Shown here: piece by piece, positions 22,390 to 34,212 of the stretch
Numbering within the stretch: the first letter of the stretch is position 1
How the letters are laid out: every line of letters begins with the position of its first letter
Assembly: GCA_029204225.1 (NCBI GenBank)
Contig: CM055100.1
Coordinates: 30,630,149 to 30,694,148, forward strand
DNA from: Diphasiastrum complanatum
Lineage: Eukaryota; Streptophyta; Lycopodiopsida; Lycopodiales; Lycopodiaceae
Length of the DNA stretch: 64,000 bases
Direction of reading: 5' to 3'
Program-made: the position numbers and the translations under genes
The notes under the pieces: model-generated
Told to the model about the DNA's origin: nothing
The model's input: the letters and a program-made list of their open reading frames with translations, nothing else
The model's database searches: none

Positions 22390-23460
22390 GGTTCATCTTG
22401 AGCTAAAGAAGATGATGTGGATGGCGGTTCTGGCACATCCCCGAGCTCAACATCAACGGAGTAGTAGCGACACAACCTACTGCCATTAATGGGCGTGTTG
22501 AGCAAATTGCCTTGCGGTTGATGAGAATAACTGCGCCATTAAGTCGGATATCTACTACTCTATACGGTTCTTCTCCCTACTTAAGCTTGCCTTTGTGTGC
22601 CTTGGTGTTGTATAACAGTGCCAATTCTCCCTTGAAGAGATCTTTGGTTTTGATATTATGATCATGCTAGGCCTTCCGTCGTTGTTTCTCGACAACTAGG
22701 GCGTGAAGCGCTAGGAAGCGAGTTTCATGGAGTTGAAGAAGGTTTTCCAATCTCCTCTTTGTAGATTCCTCTGTACTAGTCGTTTGGTGATGGCAACTCT
22801 TAGACTTGGAATGACAAACTTAGCAGACATTACGACTTCTTGTCCATACACCATCTGTGGTTTTGAAAGCCCATAAAGCTGCGTGAAACTTATGTTCCCA
22901 ATTTGATCGTGAAGCTTCAACCATCTTCGTGATAATTCCTCATAGGATCTTGTTTGCTGATTCTACTTTTCCGTTACAACGTGGGTAATAGGGAGTACTC
23001 TTCCTATGGACAACTAGATAAGAGGACAACGAGTGAGTGATAGTCTCGTTTAGGAAATGCGTTCTGCAATCACTCACGAGTTCTAGTGGGCATCCAAAAT
23101 GGACTAAGACGTTCTCATATAGGAATTTACCAGTGGAGTTGACATCAACCTTCCTCACCGCCTTGGCTTCTACCCATTTGGTCAAGTAGTCAGTGGCTAC
23201 GATAATATAGCGAGCTTGGGAGCCACAAGCAGCTGGACGAATAGGGCCGACATAGTCTATGCCCATTCTCAAATGGCATTTCAACCAGTACAGGTCGTAA
23301 TGAAATTCTATCCTTTCCCTGGGTTCGGATGAACCGTTGGCACACGTCACACCTTTTGACATGATAGTGAATGTCTTTGAACATTATGGGCTACCACAAG
23401 CTGTTGCAGTACTTTCCTATTGGTAGCTTCGGCAGCGAAATGGCCTCCAGAGCCTTCTCT
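22390..23460 (-). pseudogene. Ty3/gypsy integrase remnant (Athila/Tat-like)
   Basis: Minus-strand frames from 23460 encode the HHCC zinc-finger end (HYHVKRCDVCQRF), the core with catalytic Asp in GIDYVGPI, the conserved YIIVATDYLTKWVEAKAV, catalytic Asp in LVSDCRTHF, YYPRCNGKVES with catalytic Glu, and a broken C-terminal region to about 22400. This wording of the core is characteristic of Athila/Tat-type plant gypsy elements. Several frameshifts and stops occur (for example near 23360 and 22930). No RT or gag accompanies it. Confidence 0.88.
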
Positions 23461-23679
23461 CTTCTACTTTCTTACACATCTAAAAGTTAAAACTAAAGAA
23501 CTAGTAACATTTGTCACTTTACATGCATGCGTTTCTACCTACTTTTACCAAGTGTCAAATTCTAAACTAAAATTGTCCAAATCGCTATGAAAAAATGAAA
23601 TTCACCTAGTATTTTTTTTTGGGTAGGTTTCCAAAACCTACAAATTCAATTACTCATAGGTAACAAGCCTATTATATTT

Positions 23680-23916
23680 GAGCGCTCAATTGGATAACGA
23701 ATCATAATGAATCCGAGAATAATGATTGAATTGATATTCAGCAAGACTTTGTATAACGATCGCCAAGTGAAGATATTCAAAAATCCTGTCATATGCAAAC
23801 CAAAAGGACACCTGTGGAGCATGAACCACCCAACCAATATGGAAAGGCTAGTAAATGTCCTAACCAATCCACCCCCAAGCCACAGTGAATGAACACAAGA
23901 GAGGAGATGAAACCTA
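23680..23916. repeat. Fragments of the LARD family
   Basis: 23680-23760 matches, in reverse, the LARD interior around 10425-10500. 23800-23905 resembles a diverged part of the LARD-family LTR (AACCACCCAACCAATAT, CCCCCAAGCCA). The order and orientation show repeated insertion or recombination of related elements at this site. Confidence 0.6.
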
Positions 23917-24391
23917 TGTAGAGACCCTCAAGGATAACCCCTAAGATGAGGATAGGAGAACACAATAGGAGAGACCATGGAGCCAAACCGCCCAACCAAT
24001 CCTAGATCAAACCTGGAGCTAGCCCCCAAGCCATGCCATGTGAAGCAAGAGGAGAAGAGAGAAAGTGGTAACCTAAATCCAATATGTCGACGGGAGAATC
24101 TCCATCTCATTATATAGAGAGTAGAGTCCTGTGCATGAAACCATGCAAGCCCCATGCAGGTCAACTATAAATAGATCACATCTCTTCATGCAGTCCTCCT
24201 GCCTATATCCGTCACAGACATGCAATACTCCATATGTCTCAATTAGAGTGTCTGGGTCCTCTCAAGGTAATTAGTCACAATAGGCCTTGACATGGAATTA
24301 AATCACGACGTGACCAATAATCTCGAGTACTGGAGGGCCGGTCTACCATATTAGGACTATTCCAGGTCCTTAACCAAATATGGCCATAACA
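23917..24391 (-). repeat. LARD-family LTR (minus)
   Basis: About 475 bp, closely similar to 8745-9222 along its whole length, ending at GGCCATAACA and followed by the same pyrimidine-rich tract (minus-strand polypurine tract). It is the 3' LTR of a truncated LARD whose interior runs rightward to about 26580. The left boundary is uncertain by a few bases. Confidence 0.85.
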
Positions 24392-26580
24392 TTCTTCCCT
24401 CAAACTGCTTCTATCTTTAGAAGCTCCTCAAGACAGGAAAGAATTACAAGAACAGTTCCTTTAACTTACAATATAAACCGAGGAAAACATTATTCTTAGT
24501 CTGACTTCCATATCAAACAAGTACTCAGAGATAAACTTATTTCCAATAGTTAATCTCTGTTCTGGAGTACAACTCAAGTTTGAAAAAAGTACACTAACAA
24601 TAAATTTCTCAACTAGGTTACACTCAACACAAGTTAGTAACATCACCTTCATGTAAAACACTTACATGGACACTGAGTGAAATATTCCCTAACTTAGGAG
24701 ATTAAAGTTAAAGAAAAGAAATAATAATTACAGTCTGAAATTATGTACAAACTCTGGCATACAATTTATAAAAAGCTTCCAAGTACAACTATCCTCAGAA
24801 TCCAATTCTAAGATATGATAATTCATTCAACTAGAATCTCTAGGAGAATCATTAAGATATAGAATGATAAAACTCAACTCTGAGTATCCCAGATACTCTT
24901 TTGAGTTAAATGCTCCTATTTCTAGCACCAAATGCAAGAAAATAGCATTCAGTCATCTTAATAGATTTGTTTGTCTTCGACGATAACTGGAGATCCAATC
25001 AAATGAAGAACTGTAGTCAAGCATCTACAGACCATATACTGTAGTAGAATAGCATCCACTAGATAAATTAAACTCTCTACAAGTAAAATAACTTTTTTTG
25101 TGAGAATTTCAATGAGATCCATAGATTCTCAATTAAAATACTGGAGTAGAGAGATTCAAAACACTGATTCGAATTCTTACTCAATTAATAGACCAAGACT
25201 TAATCGTCACACTTAAAAATCATCACAATTTCGAATAATCCTCTGACAATACTTAAGTATCTATTTATGATCCGTCAATCATAAATATTTATATTCGTAT
25301 GATTCATCAATCATATTTTTTGGAATCCAAAACCCATAATCATTTACATGATACTGGAGTATATGTCCAATATAACTCCAAGAAAAGTAAGAATCATTTT
25401 AAAATCTTTCCACTAAGAAAATACTGGATTTAGGAACATTATTCAAACATGATTCTTTAACTGAAGTGTAAGATTCAAATTCTCCAAAGTCGTGCTGAAT
25501 ATCAATTCAGTTATTATTCTTGGATCCATTATGATTTGTTGTCCAATTGAGCTCTCTAGGATACAATCACTAATGAGCTGAGTCTCTTCCTTAACTAAGG
25601 AATACTCTATTCCAAGAATACTGTATATCCAATGCACACAATTTTAACTGATGAACCCAAATGATTCACTAATCATGCGTCTTACAAGCAATATAAATCA
25701 AAACCATCAGTTCCCGGTGAATCTACATCACACTGATCATTTTACCAATTAACTTCATCTTGGAGTAATCAACTACTCAAGTTAATTGCCAATGATTCAG
25801 AAATCTCAAATGTCTAGGTGCAGATCTTAATTATACTAGTATGACACCACATTTAGATTTTCATCCAAACCATTTATAAGTTAATCCATAAATCTTCCAT
25901 ACAAAGATTTGTTAACTCTGCAAGTATCTGTCAAAACAATACTTGATCATATGTCCATGTTCACCGACTAGGTTAAGTGCACCAAATAACTCTAGTAACC
26001 ATTAACATTACTTATACGTGGATTTATACACATGCCATAGATTTTTATTTCTTTCACTCTGTTGCTAACAATACACCTCCCACATGCACAGTAGATTCAT
26101 ACAAGATTAATCGTGCACATATGTGAATAATCTCACTATGACCCAATACATAAACACATTTTTTATCTGGCAGATTCCTCCAGAACCCACATATGTTACT
26201 CACATATCTCACTGAGATCTTGTAACTCAGCTACAAAAGATTTTCTATTTCTTATGAGTAAATAACATATTCAAAAAATCTCTGCTGAGACGAATTTTCC
26301 AAAAAAATTGGACCGTTTCTCTTTTTTACTTACTGGCTTAAGAATTACTTCGTTAGAATTATCTATAATTAATGGGAAATAAGATTTGGATTCGGTACTT
26401 TCTCCACTGTATTCACCCCAAATAATATTGTTGAATAAAGAAATACCTCCAAATACAATGAATTTTCCACCATTAATTATTTAACAAGTATCTCAAAAAC
26501 TTTGGTTTGTTCAATTTTAATGACTTAAATCATCAAAACCACAATAACCAACTGATTGGTGTTCCACCGATTTTAAAAGG
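24392..26580 (-). repeat. Truncated LARD interior (minus)
   Basis: Collinear with 9223-11150 of the complete LARD, then jumps near 26285-26300 to sequence matching 12970-13280, so about 1.8 kb is deleted relative to that copy. An extra segment of roughly 90 bp is present at about 25999-26087. No coding sequence. Confidence 0.85.
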
Positions 26581-26599
26581 AGAAAATTGAAAAAACACA

Positions 26600-27799
26600 A
26601 TTTTCTAGATGGTAACCTAATTTTTTTTTTTTTTGTGGTTGAAGATGATTGTCATTATCATTTTGGTATGCTTTCTGTCTTTAATTACCAGTGGCATATA
26701 GAACTTGAATATCTAGCACTTCTGACAGAGAATCCTCTTTGGATAATGTTCCTAAAATCCAATATTTTCCTAGTGGGAAAGATTTTGAAATGATTCTTAC
26801 TGTTCCTGAGTTATGGACATATACTCCAATATCTTTTAATGATTAAGTATGGTTTTAAATTCCCAAAAAATTATGATTGAAGAATCATATGAATCTAAAT
26901 ATTTATGATTGATGGATCATAAATAGATACTTAATTGTTGTCAAAGAATTATAATAAATTGTAATAATTTTTAAGTGTGATGATTAAGTCTTGATCTATT
27001 AATTGAGTAAGAATTCAGATCAGTGTTTTGAATTTCTTTACTCCAATATTTTAATTGAAAACCTATGGATCTCACAAACATTCTCACAAGATAAGTATTT
27101 TATTTGTGGAGAATTAAATTTATATAGTGGATGCTATTCTGCTACAGTTTATGGTCTGCAGATGCTTGAGTACAATTTTTGTCTTTTGATTAGATCTCCA
27201 GGTATCATAGGGGACAGACAAATCTATTAAGATGAATGAGTACTATTTTTTCTTGTATATGATGCTAGAAACAGAACTAACTAATTCATGAGAGTATCTA
27301 GCATACTCAGAGTTGAGTTTTAATCATTCTATATCTTAATGATTCTCCTAGAGATTCTAGTTGAATGAATTATCATATATTAGAACTGGATTATAAGGAT
27401 AGTTGTACTTGGAAGCTTTTTATGAATTGTCTGTAAGAGTTTGTGGATAATTTCAAACTATAATTATTATTTTTCTTTAACTTTAATCTCCTAAGTCAGG
27501 AAATATTCCACTCAATGGTTGATGTAATGTTTTATATGAAAGTGATGTTATTAACTTGTGCTGAGTGTAACCCAGTTGAGAAATATATCTTTTAGTGTAC
27601 TTTTCAAACCAGAGTTTGTACTCTAGAGTAGAAATTAACGGTTGAAAACAGTTTTTTCTCTTAGTACTTGTTTGATAAGTAAGTCTGATTAAGGATAATG
27701 ATTTTCTAGGTTAATATTGAAAGTTAAAAGAACTGTTCTTGTAATTCTTTCCTGTTTTGAGGAGCTTCTAAGGATAGAAGCAGTTTAAAGAGGGAAGAA
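26600..27799 (+). repeat. Truncated LARD interior in opposite orientation
   Basis: Matches the reverse complement of 9223-10375 and ends in the polypurine tract AGGGAAGAA at 27791-27799. It therefore faces the copy at 24392-26580 head to head, forming a long imperfect inverted repeat with its axis near 26590-26630. Confidence 0.85.
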
Positions 27800-28320
27800 T
27801 GTTATGTCCATGTCCAGTACATAGGATTCAGTATACTCCTAGTCTTGGATACACAGTACTCTAGTAAATCAAGCTGTTAGTTATGCCACGTCATACTGGA
27901 CGTGACCCAAAAGTAACGAATATCCTTGTGAGGCCCAGAACACACTAAATGGAGTTAGTACAAGGTTTGGGACAATCAAGTCATGTGTAGAGTTATCAAT
28001 AACAATTCTATGAATAGAGGATCCATGCTTAGAGACTCTATTATAGAGGAATCTATGTATAGGAGAGTTAGGACCTTGCATGTCTATGTGCACAGGTGGT
28101 TCATGGCTCTATATAAGGAGGCCAAACTCACCCTACTCCACACATATGTGGTTTGATTCATTGCTAGGGTTTCACTCTACTTTCATGCTTTCTATTACTT
28201 GGCTTGGGGTTGAAGCTTCTAGATTTGATTGGTTGCTTCTACTTGGTTGGGTGGTTTCTCCATAGTGTGTTTTCCATTGTGTTTGTCTTGTAAGCAGGAT
28301 CTTGAGGAGCTTCTCTTATA
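27800..28320 (+). repeat. LARD/gypsy-family 3' LTR (plus)
   Basis: 521 bp from TGTTATGTCC to CTTATA, following a polypurine tract. A TATA-like TCTATATAAG lies at 28108-28117. It is closer to the LTR at 40177-40665 (shared GTCCATG.CCAGTACATAGGAT start) than to the LARD LTRs, although all share the same termini. It ends directly against copia coding sequence at 28321. Confidence 0.85.
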
Positions 28321-29372
28321 CTAGCTCTGCAAACCGTAATGTATATTTCAAAGCTATCAATCAATTCTTTGTCATCATCACACTCTACGTGGATGATACG
28401 TTGTTGTTCAGCAACAATATCAAACTGACAAATAATACCAAGAAGATGCTATCCCAAGAATTTGAGATGATATATCTTGGAGAGGCACATTATTGTCTCA
28501 AGATTCAAATCCACAGAGATAGAAGCAGAAGACTTATCTACATCACCCAACAAAGGTACTCCTATAATTTGTTGACGAAATTCAATTTCATGAATTGTGA
28601 GTTTGCACATAATTCCATGGATCTAGGTCTAAAATTATCCAAGAAGCAATGTCCTCAGACCAATGAAAAGAAGGCCGAAATGAAGGAATATCTATATTAA
28701 TCGATTATTGGATCCCTGATGTATGCAATGATTTCTACCAGGCCTAATCTTGCAAACACCATCAGCTCCTTGAGCCAATACATGGCTAATCCTGGTATAA
28801 TCCACTGGAAAGCTCTTTTTAGAGTAATCAGATATGTACAGGCTACTATTGACCTTTGTATATACTATGATGATGATATCCATATACTTTTTGGATATAT
28901 AAATGCAAATTGGGCAGGCGATATCGACACTAGAAGATCGACTTCTAGATTTGTCTTCTTGTTCAATAATGGTCCAATATCTTGGAACAGTCGAAAACAA
29001 ACCTCAATTGCAGTGTCATCTACAGAATCAGAATACATTGCAACCTCTCAAGCTACTAAAGAGACAATTTGATTGAGAAATTTATTGTCTGATATTGGTC
29101 TCAAACAATCAACTCCAACAACGATTCAATGCGACAATCAGAGTGCTATTGCATTATCGAGCAATCCTAGATTCCACTCTAGGAGCAAGCACATCAAGAT
29201 TAAGTACCACTATATCAGGAGCAAAATACTCAACAAGGAGGTAAGTCTGAAATTTTGCAGAACCCAGTACATGGCAGTTGACATATTTACAAAAGGGTTA
29301 AATAAAAAAGCATACAAGAATTTTTGTGCTATCTTGAATTTGAAAATCAAGGCGTTTAAGGATCCAGATTAA
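28321..29372 (+). pseudogene. Ty1/copia RT C-terminal half and RNase H
   Basis: Plus-strand frames begin at NVYFK and carry the RT catalytic box IITLYVDDTLLFS, LGEAHYCLKIQIHRDR, SLMYAMISTRPN, SLSQYMANPG, then RNase H with NANWAGD, VSSTESEYIA, CDNQSAIAL, KHIKIKYHYIR and VDIFTKGL. Only two in-frame stops interrupt it (near 28700 and 29072). The 5' half of the element is missing, replaced by the LTR at 27800-28320. It runs directly into a polypurine tract and its own 3' LTR. Confidence 0.9.
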
Positions 29373-29378
29373 GGGGGG
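29371..29378 (+). other. Copia polypurine tract
   Basis: AAGGGGGG directly precedes the LTR start TGTTGGATTC and overlaps the end of the RNase H frame. It marks the plus-strand priming site of the element. Confidence 0.85.
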
Positions 29379-29379
29379 T

Positions 29380-29995
29380 TGTTGGATTCTTAATCTCTCC
29401 ATCCCTATCTCTCTACTAATCTAGATCCATTCACTAGCTGTTGCAAATACTTGTATAGTCACATACTCTGCAAAAATACACTTGTTTCTTGACAGTCTAC
29501 AGAAATACAAAGGAATTGGTGATAGTGTCCTGACGACTATTTGGCCTACTCCGACTATTCTTCGGGGACACATCAACTCATCCAACACCGACTATTCAGC
29601 GAACATCCGACATCGACAATTCGACTTCACCAATCAATCATATCTCACTATCAACTCCAATAGTCGACTCAAACAATCGGCAGCTCATCAATACCTTCAT
29701 CACGACCGGACATAATCTCGAACAAATTAAGATACTGATCGAAGGCGATTGCCAACAACACGTAGTGTCTTGATCCTAAATTGTAAAGTACAAATTAAAC
29801 ATTCTTTTAATTAGTTAGCCATGTGTATATATCCAGCAACTTATCAGTTGCTTGGTTAGCTCCACAGACATTGAATTAGCTGAATCATCGATCTAGTCAA
29901 TCAATCGAACATCTAGAGCGCAATTGTTTTGTTCTTTCTCTCTGTTATTACAAAATATAGTCTCAAGAAGAACACGACTCTGTCTACATTCACAC
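29380..29995 (+). repeat. Copia 3' LTR (right end approximate)
   Basis: Starts TGTTGGATTC after the polypurine tract. Like the LTR at 1-569 it contains a CTTGTAT.GTC and CTGCA-rich region and a GACCGGA segment. No partner LTR lies in the window and the right boundary is an estimate from loss of resemblance. Confidence 0.6.
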
Positions 29996-29999
29996 TATA

Positions 30000-31400
30000 T
30001 TTTTCTGACGATTGAATAATCATTGTTCCATAATCTAGGTCATGTATGTTGTAATTGAATGCTCATTTTATTCATGTTGAGATCGATTCATGTTTGCAGA
30101 TAAACTTATTCGTAGATTAAACTATTCATATGACTGATAGCCTACGTCGATTTGTCACTCTAATTTTCGAACCTAATACGCTTTCTCAAAGCTAAATCTA
30201 AAACTCAAGTAATTTGTGCATGGCTATGAAATTGATTGTGTTGATCCAATGACTTCGAAACTGTGATCAAGTAGGGTAGACTTCGATCTGTCGAAATCGG
30301 TCTGAATACGATATACGTAGTTCCATGCACCAAGGATACCACTGCGCCGCGACATATACCAACAAGATCTTCCAAGTTTGCTTTGTATGTTAGGTTGTCC
30401 CCAGGCCCTTGCACATATAATAACATGTGATGACAATTTTAGCATGGTTTGAAAGGTCCAATTTAAATTTGCTTGGACCAATGGTAGAAGTAAATGTGTT
30501 ATGAACCATTATCATTGTCACTCGATTTCCATGACTTAGCATTGCATGGATCATTGGATGAGGGTGGCCACGACCATGCTTGCATCCTCAATCCGGTGGA
30601 GGAATAAGCTCTTCCAAGTTGCCTCGCATGTTAGGTTGCTCCAGTAGTTTGCTCCAAGCCCTGCCACATAGGATGATAAATTTAACATAGTTTGAAGGGC
30701 CTAATTTAATTGGCTTGGTACAATGGTAGACCTGAATGTCTGATAGACCTTTATCAGCTGTCACTTGATTTCCACGAGTCAGCATTGGCCACGATCATTG
30801 AATGAGGGTGGGGCCCTGCCTACACCCTTAATCTAATTACGAAAAGCTCTCCCAAGTTTTATTAACATGTTAGATTGCCCTGTGCCCCTCCCACATTGGA
30901 TGACTCATGATGAGAATTCTAACATAGTTGGACAACTCAAACCCATTTTTTGGGCCAAGCAATGTCCCCTGGCATGTTGGCATGAATTTTGAAGTCTTCC
31001 CAACCCTTCACAACTAATATTCCCTTTAAATAAATGCATTTCAATTCTAACCTTTCTAGTTAAAAGGTGATTACTTAAAAAAAGCCTTAGAGCACCCTTC
31101 AACCTTTTTACATGAAACTCTTTCAAAACCCAAGACCTTAAATAAAATGGACTAATGGTATGTCACGATTCAAATGGGCCAATCAAATTGCGGCCCTTCA
31201 TTTAACACTTACCAACCAAATGAAAAACGAGGGTGGTCCATTGCCCGCCGGTCCATTGTCAACTCACTTGCCAAGGTTTAAAAAATGGGCGGCAAGTGCT
31301 AGGCAGAGGAAATTGGTTGGACGAATGGCAGAAGTGAATGCTCGATGAACCTTGAATGGTTGTCACTTGATTTTTGCGGCTTAACACGGATGCGTGTATT
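30000..31400. repeat. Degenerate tandem repeat, unit about 240-300 bp
   Basis: Shared words recur in order at about 30355-30600, 30600-30835, 30840-30990 and 31130-31400: CTTCCAAGTT, ATGTTAGGTTG, ACATAGGATGA, TAACATAGTTTGAA, TTGG.ACAATGGTAGA, TGTCACTTGATTTCC and GAGGGTGG. Copies differ by many substitutions and indels. No reading frame is conserved between copies. Confidence 0.6.
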
Positions 31401-31657
31401 TAGCACCCTCAATGTTGTGACAAGAGTGGTGCCTCACAAATCTAAGGGTGAGGACAGATGGTGACATCACCCACTATCTTTGCTCGATGGTGACTCCATC
31501 GGTACAAAAATGGTGCAAAATACGCCCTCATCAATTAACATTGGCCACATCTTTAATATTAACATATGTTTAGTTATCCTCTCAAGGCTGTGTAAATAGT
31601 ATCATGTTCGAATCTACATGGCATCCACGTCAGCAATTGAGCAAAATAAAGTAATGC

Positions 31658-31660
<3 letters not shown>

Positions 31661-31702
<42 letters not shown>
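31661..31702 (+). repeat. (GA)n microsatellite in a putative 5' UTR
   Basis: 21 GA units end immediately before the ATG at 31703. GA/CT microsatellites are common in plant promoters and 5' leaders. Confidence 0.95.
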
Positions 31703-31705
<3 letters not shown>

Positions 31706-31881
31706 GCGATGGAGGTTGCGCATTTAGTCCATGGAGCTGCTGCCTTGCGAGGCCATGCTCTTCCTTCTCCTCTCATCAATTGCAGGTGGCGTTGCAGCCA
31801 ATCCCGAGCTGCATCAAAATCCAAGTCCAAATCCAATTTGGCAGATCATCATTCTCTCTCTCGTGTCTGGGCTGCCAACAG
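31703..31881 (+). CDS. Putative first exon of a nuclear gene with a plastid transit-like peptide
   Basis: ATG at 31703 opens 59 codons and two bases, ending at a consensus donor CAACAG/GTACGT. The peptide is rich in Ala, Ser, Arg and Lys and poor in acidic residues, with an Arg/Ser/Lys-rich middle (SQSRAASKSKSKS) and ends SRVWAAN. That fits a chloroplast transit peptide, including a V-x-A-like cleavage context. It is preceded by a GA microsatellite. A possible 35-base exon with matching phase lies at 32545-32579, but it is too small to be trusted and no domain-bearing downstream exon was recognised. The product is unknown. It could be an orphan exon or a truncated gene. Confidence 0.45.
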
Positions 31882-32194
31882 GTACGTCCTGCCTTCTCGC
31901 TTCTTCTTCAACCTTCAATTCATCCCATACATAATAAATTTGGACTATAATCCTTCTCTACCTCTTATTCTTTGTTTACTCACAAGATCTTTGTACACGA
32001 AAGAGTTTGTTTTTAGGTGCTTTTTCAATTCATGATATTCCCACACGTGAGTGAGTGGTGTATTCTGCTTGAGTTTGTTGGCTCACTCATCCAGATTCGA
32101 TTCTATGTGTCCCCTTAAGTTGATGATACCAAGAAAAGTTGATAATACCAAGAAGCATTATCATTCACGTGGTCATTAATTGAGCTCCACCCAT

Positions 32195-32290
32195 GGTGCA
32201 GTGGTGGACAAGTTGAGACTGACTGGTCTTGTCACCAAGTGGCAGGAGTCAACAAACCCTCTTGGAACCAGTACTCCTGATTAAATAGTT
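32195..32290 (+). repeat. Possible tRNA-derived SINE head
   Basis: CATGGTGCAGTGGTGGACAAG resembles an RNA polymerase III box A region, and GGCAGGAGTCAACAAACCC, about 45 bases further on, resembles a degenerate box B, the spacing used by Au-type plant SINEs. No target duplication was established and the 3' end is unclear. Confidence 0.3.
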
Positions 32291-32299
32291 TCTTGGAAA

Positions 32300-33590
32300 G
32301 TTTTTTAGCCACCGATAATAGAAGTAGAGTAACTCATAGGTAATTTACAATTGAGTGATCTAATGTTCTTTAGCTCTTAGTATGAGACTCCTACAATGAT
32401 TCTTTTGTAGAAGGGCGAAGAATACTAATAATTGCACCGAGCGCTTTATGGGGGATTCTTACAACATATGTAATTTACTGTTAATTTTTCCAGTTTTGTC
32501 TACGTGTTGTTCACTTTTGTCCATTTTAAAATACATTGTTGTAGTTTCATGGAGGATCTTCGGGTAGATCACCATGAAGGTAGATAGTTATTGTGAAATT
32601 CTTGAAGCATCTTCACAAAAATGGAACATTGATTCCAACAAGATCATCATCACATAGACAGGAATCCATAATCTATTGTAGCTAGGAGGGTAATTTTAGC
32701 GTCATGTACGAGGAAGATTCAAGAAAATCAATTACTGATTCAAGCAAAATATGTTGGATTTTAAGAACATTATTTTTTAGCTTGGACAATTCCATATTAT
32801 GAAATTTGTGTTAATAGTGCATGCTGTAAGTCTCCAATTGTTCACGCACTATTAACACAAATTTCAAATTCTACACGAATTATTGTTGGTTGTCACGGAT
32901 AGTTCCCTTCTGGCCATCATTCAACTTGCTATGTTTAACATTCTTGAAAATTGATGCAATTCTAGTTCACTGCAGCTCCCACTGTTTAAACTCTGTCATA
33001 GGAGGAATGAATAGTTTAGTACATTCACATCGCATTATTGTCCTAATCGTCATAAAAAATAGGTGTCATGAACTAGCTCACCTCTTGTGCACACATTTGG
33101 TTATCGGCTCTCTTATTTTACTGTTTCACACGGTCAGCTGCAAATCTTTCACTTATTGTCATATTCACACAAGGGGATTTCCAAGCATGTTATCGGCTTC
33201 CTAGTTACTTCTGGTTGGCTTATACAACCAAGTCAGTGCTACACCTTTTTGTTGATAACCAATGTTGTCCCTCCATGTTATAACGTTCACATCCTGATAA
33301 CATCCCAAGTACGACAAATGGACTACACCAGCCTGGGCTCTTCCATGATCAATGACCAGCCCCAATTCAGCCACATTGAAGCTCCACATGACCAGGGCCT
33401 TTTATTGGGCTACAATGAAGCACCTTCATTTGAGCTATACGCCTAGCAAGTTTATGTGGACTAATTTTTTACCCTCTCACAAGCTACGTCCCATCTTAGA
33501 TGAGCAAACTTGACAATTTTGCTTGCATTTGCTGTCAAAATTTGTTGTCAATATTGAAACTAGTTGTAGCAACCAATGTTCCATATATTT
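32300..33590. other. Intergenic or intronic DNA, no gene recognised
   Basis: Only short open frames without family motifs. If the exon at 31703 belongs to a real gene, this stretch could be intron. Confidence 0.4.
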
Positions 33591-33599
33591 TTAGGTGTT

Positions 33600-33760
33600 A
33601 CTCCTTTGAACCAGACATGAGGGTCCGGGCCGGAATGCCCGCGTCCGACGCCCGGACCCGGACGCGTCCGAGACCCGGACGCGTCCTTTTTTTTTTTATA
33701 AATTTTTTGGCTGGACGCGTCGACGTGTCCGGGGGCCCCGGATGCGTTTTTTTAAAAAGA
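33600..33760. repeat. GC-rich CCGGACGCGTCC motif repeats
   Basis: The words GGACGCGTCC and CCCGGAC recur several times on both strands within 130 bp, in otherwise AT-rich surroundings, followed by a T run and an A run. Their position just upstream of the hAT gene would suit subterminal transposase-binding repeats, though this is inference. Confidence 0.5.
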
Positions 33761-33829
33761 AAAAAAAAAAAAAAACAAAAGCGCGGGCCTTGCGGACTGT
33801 TCCTCAGAAGCCCGAGAGCAGAGAAAGAG

Positions 33830-33865
33830 GGCGGGAGAGGGATAGAGAGAGTGAGTGGGAGAGGC

Positions 33866-33928
<63 letters not shown>

Positions 33929-33972
33929 TGGTGTTTGTGTGTGTGTGTGTGTGTGAAAATTGTGTGGTAATT

Positions 33973-34011
<39 letters not shown>

Positions 34012-34160
34012 ATATTGTTGATTTGTGTGCATACAGATGTGTGTGTGTGTGGTGATCTGTGTGTGTGAGAGAGAGAGGAAGAGACAGAGAGTGTGAGGGA
34101 CGGAGAGAGAGAGGATTTGTGTGTGTGCACGCGTGTATGAGACATGGTGTGTGTGTGTGA
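33830..34160 (+). repeat. (GA)n and (GT)n microsatellite tract
   Basis: GA runs at about 33868-33926 and 34066-34110, and GT runs at 33934-33953, 33977-34010 and 34036-34050. Long open frames across this stretch on both strands are microsatellite artefacts. Confidence 0.95.
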
Positions 34161-34212
34161 GTTTAGGATTTAGGTTTTAGGGTGCTTGGGTTTGGGGTTT
34201 AGGGTTCAGGGT
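34161..34212 (+). repeat. Degenerate telomere-like (TTTAGGG) tract
   Basis: A run of TTTAGGA, TTTAGG, TTTTAGGG, TTTGGGG, TTTAGGG and TTCAGGG words, i.e. variants of the plant telomere repeat, about 50 bp inside the microsatellite region. Confidence 0.65.

Noticed and set aside
30000-31400. CRISPR-like repeats
   Set aside because: Repeat units are long, contiguous and diverged, with no regular spacers; eukaryotic DNA.
33598-34068. Open frames across GA/GT runs on both strands
   Set aside because: Pure microsatellite translation (Arg-Glu, Ser-Leu, Cys-Val and Thr-His repeats).
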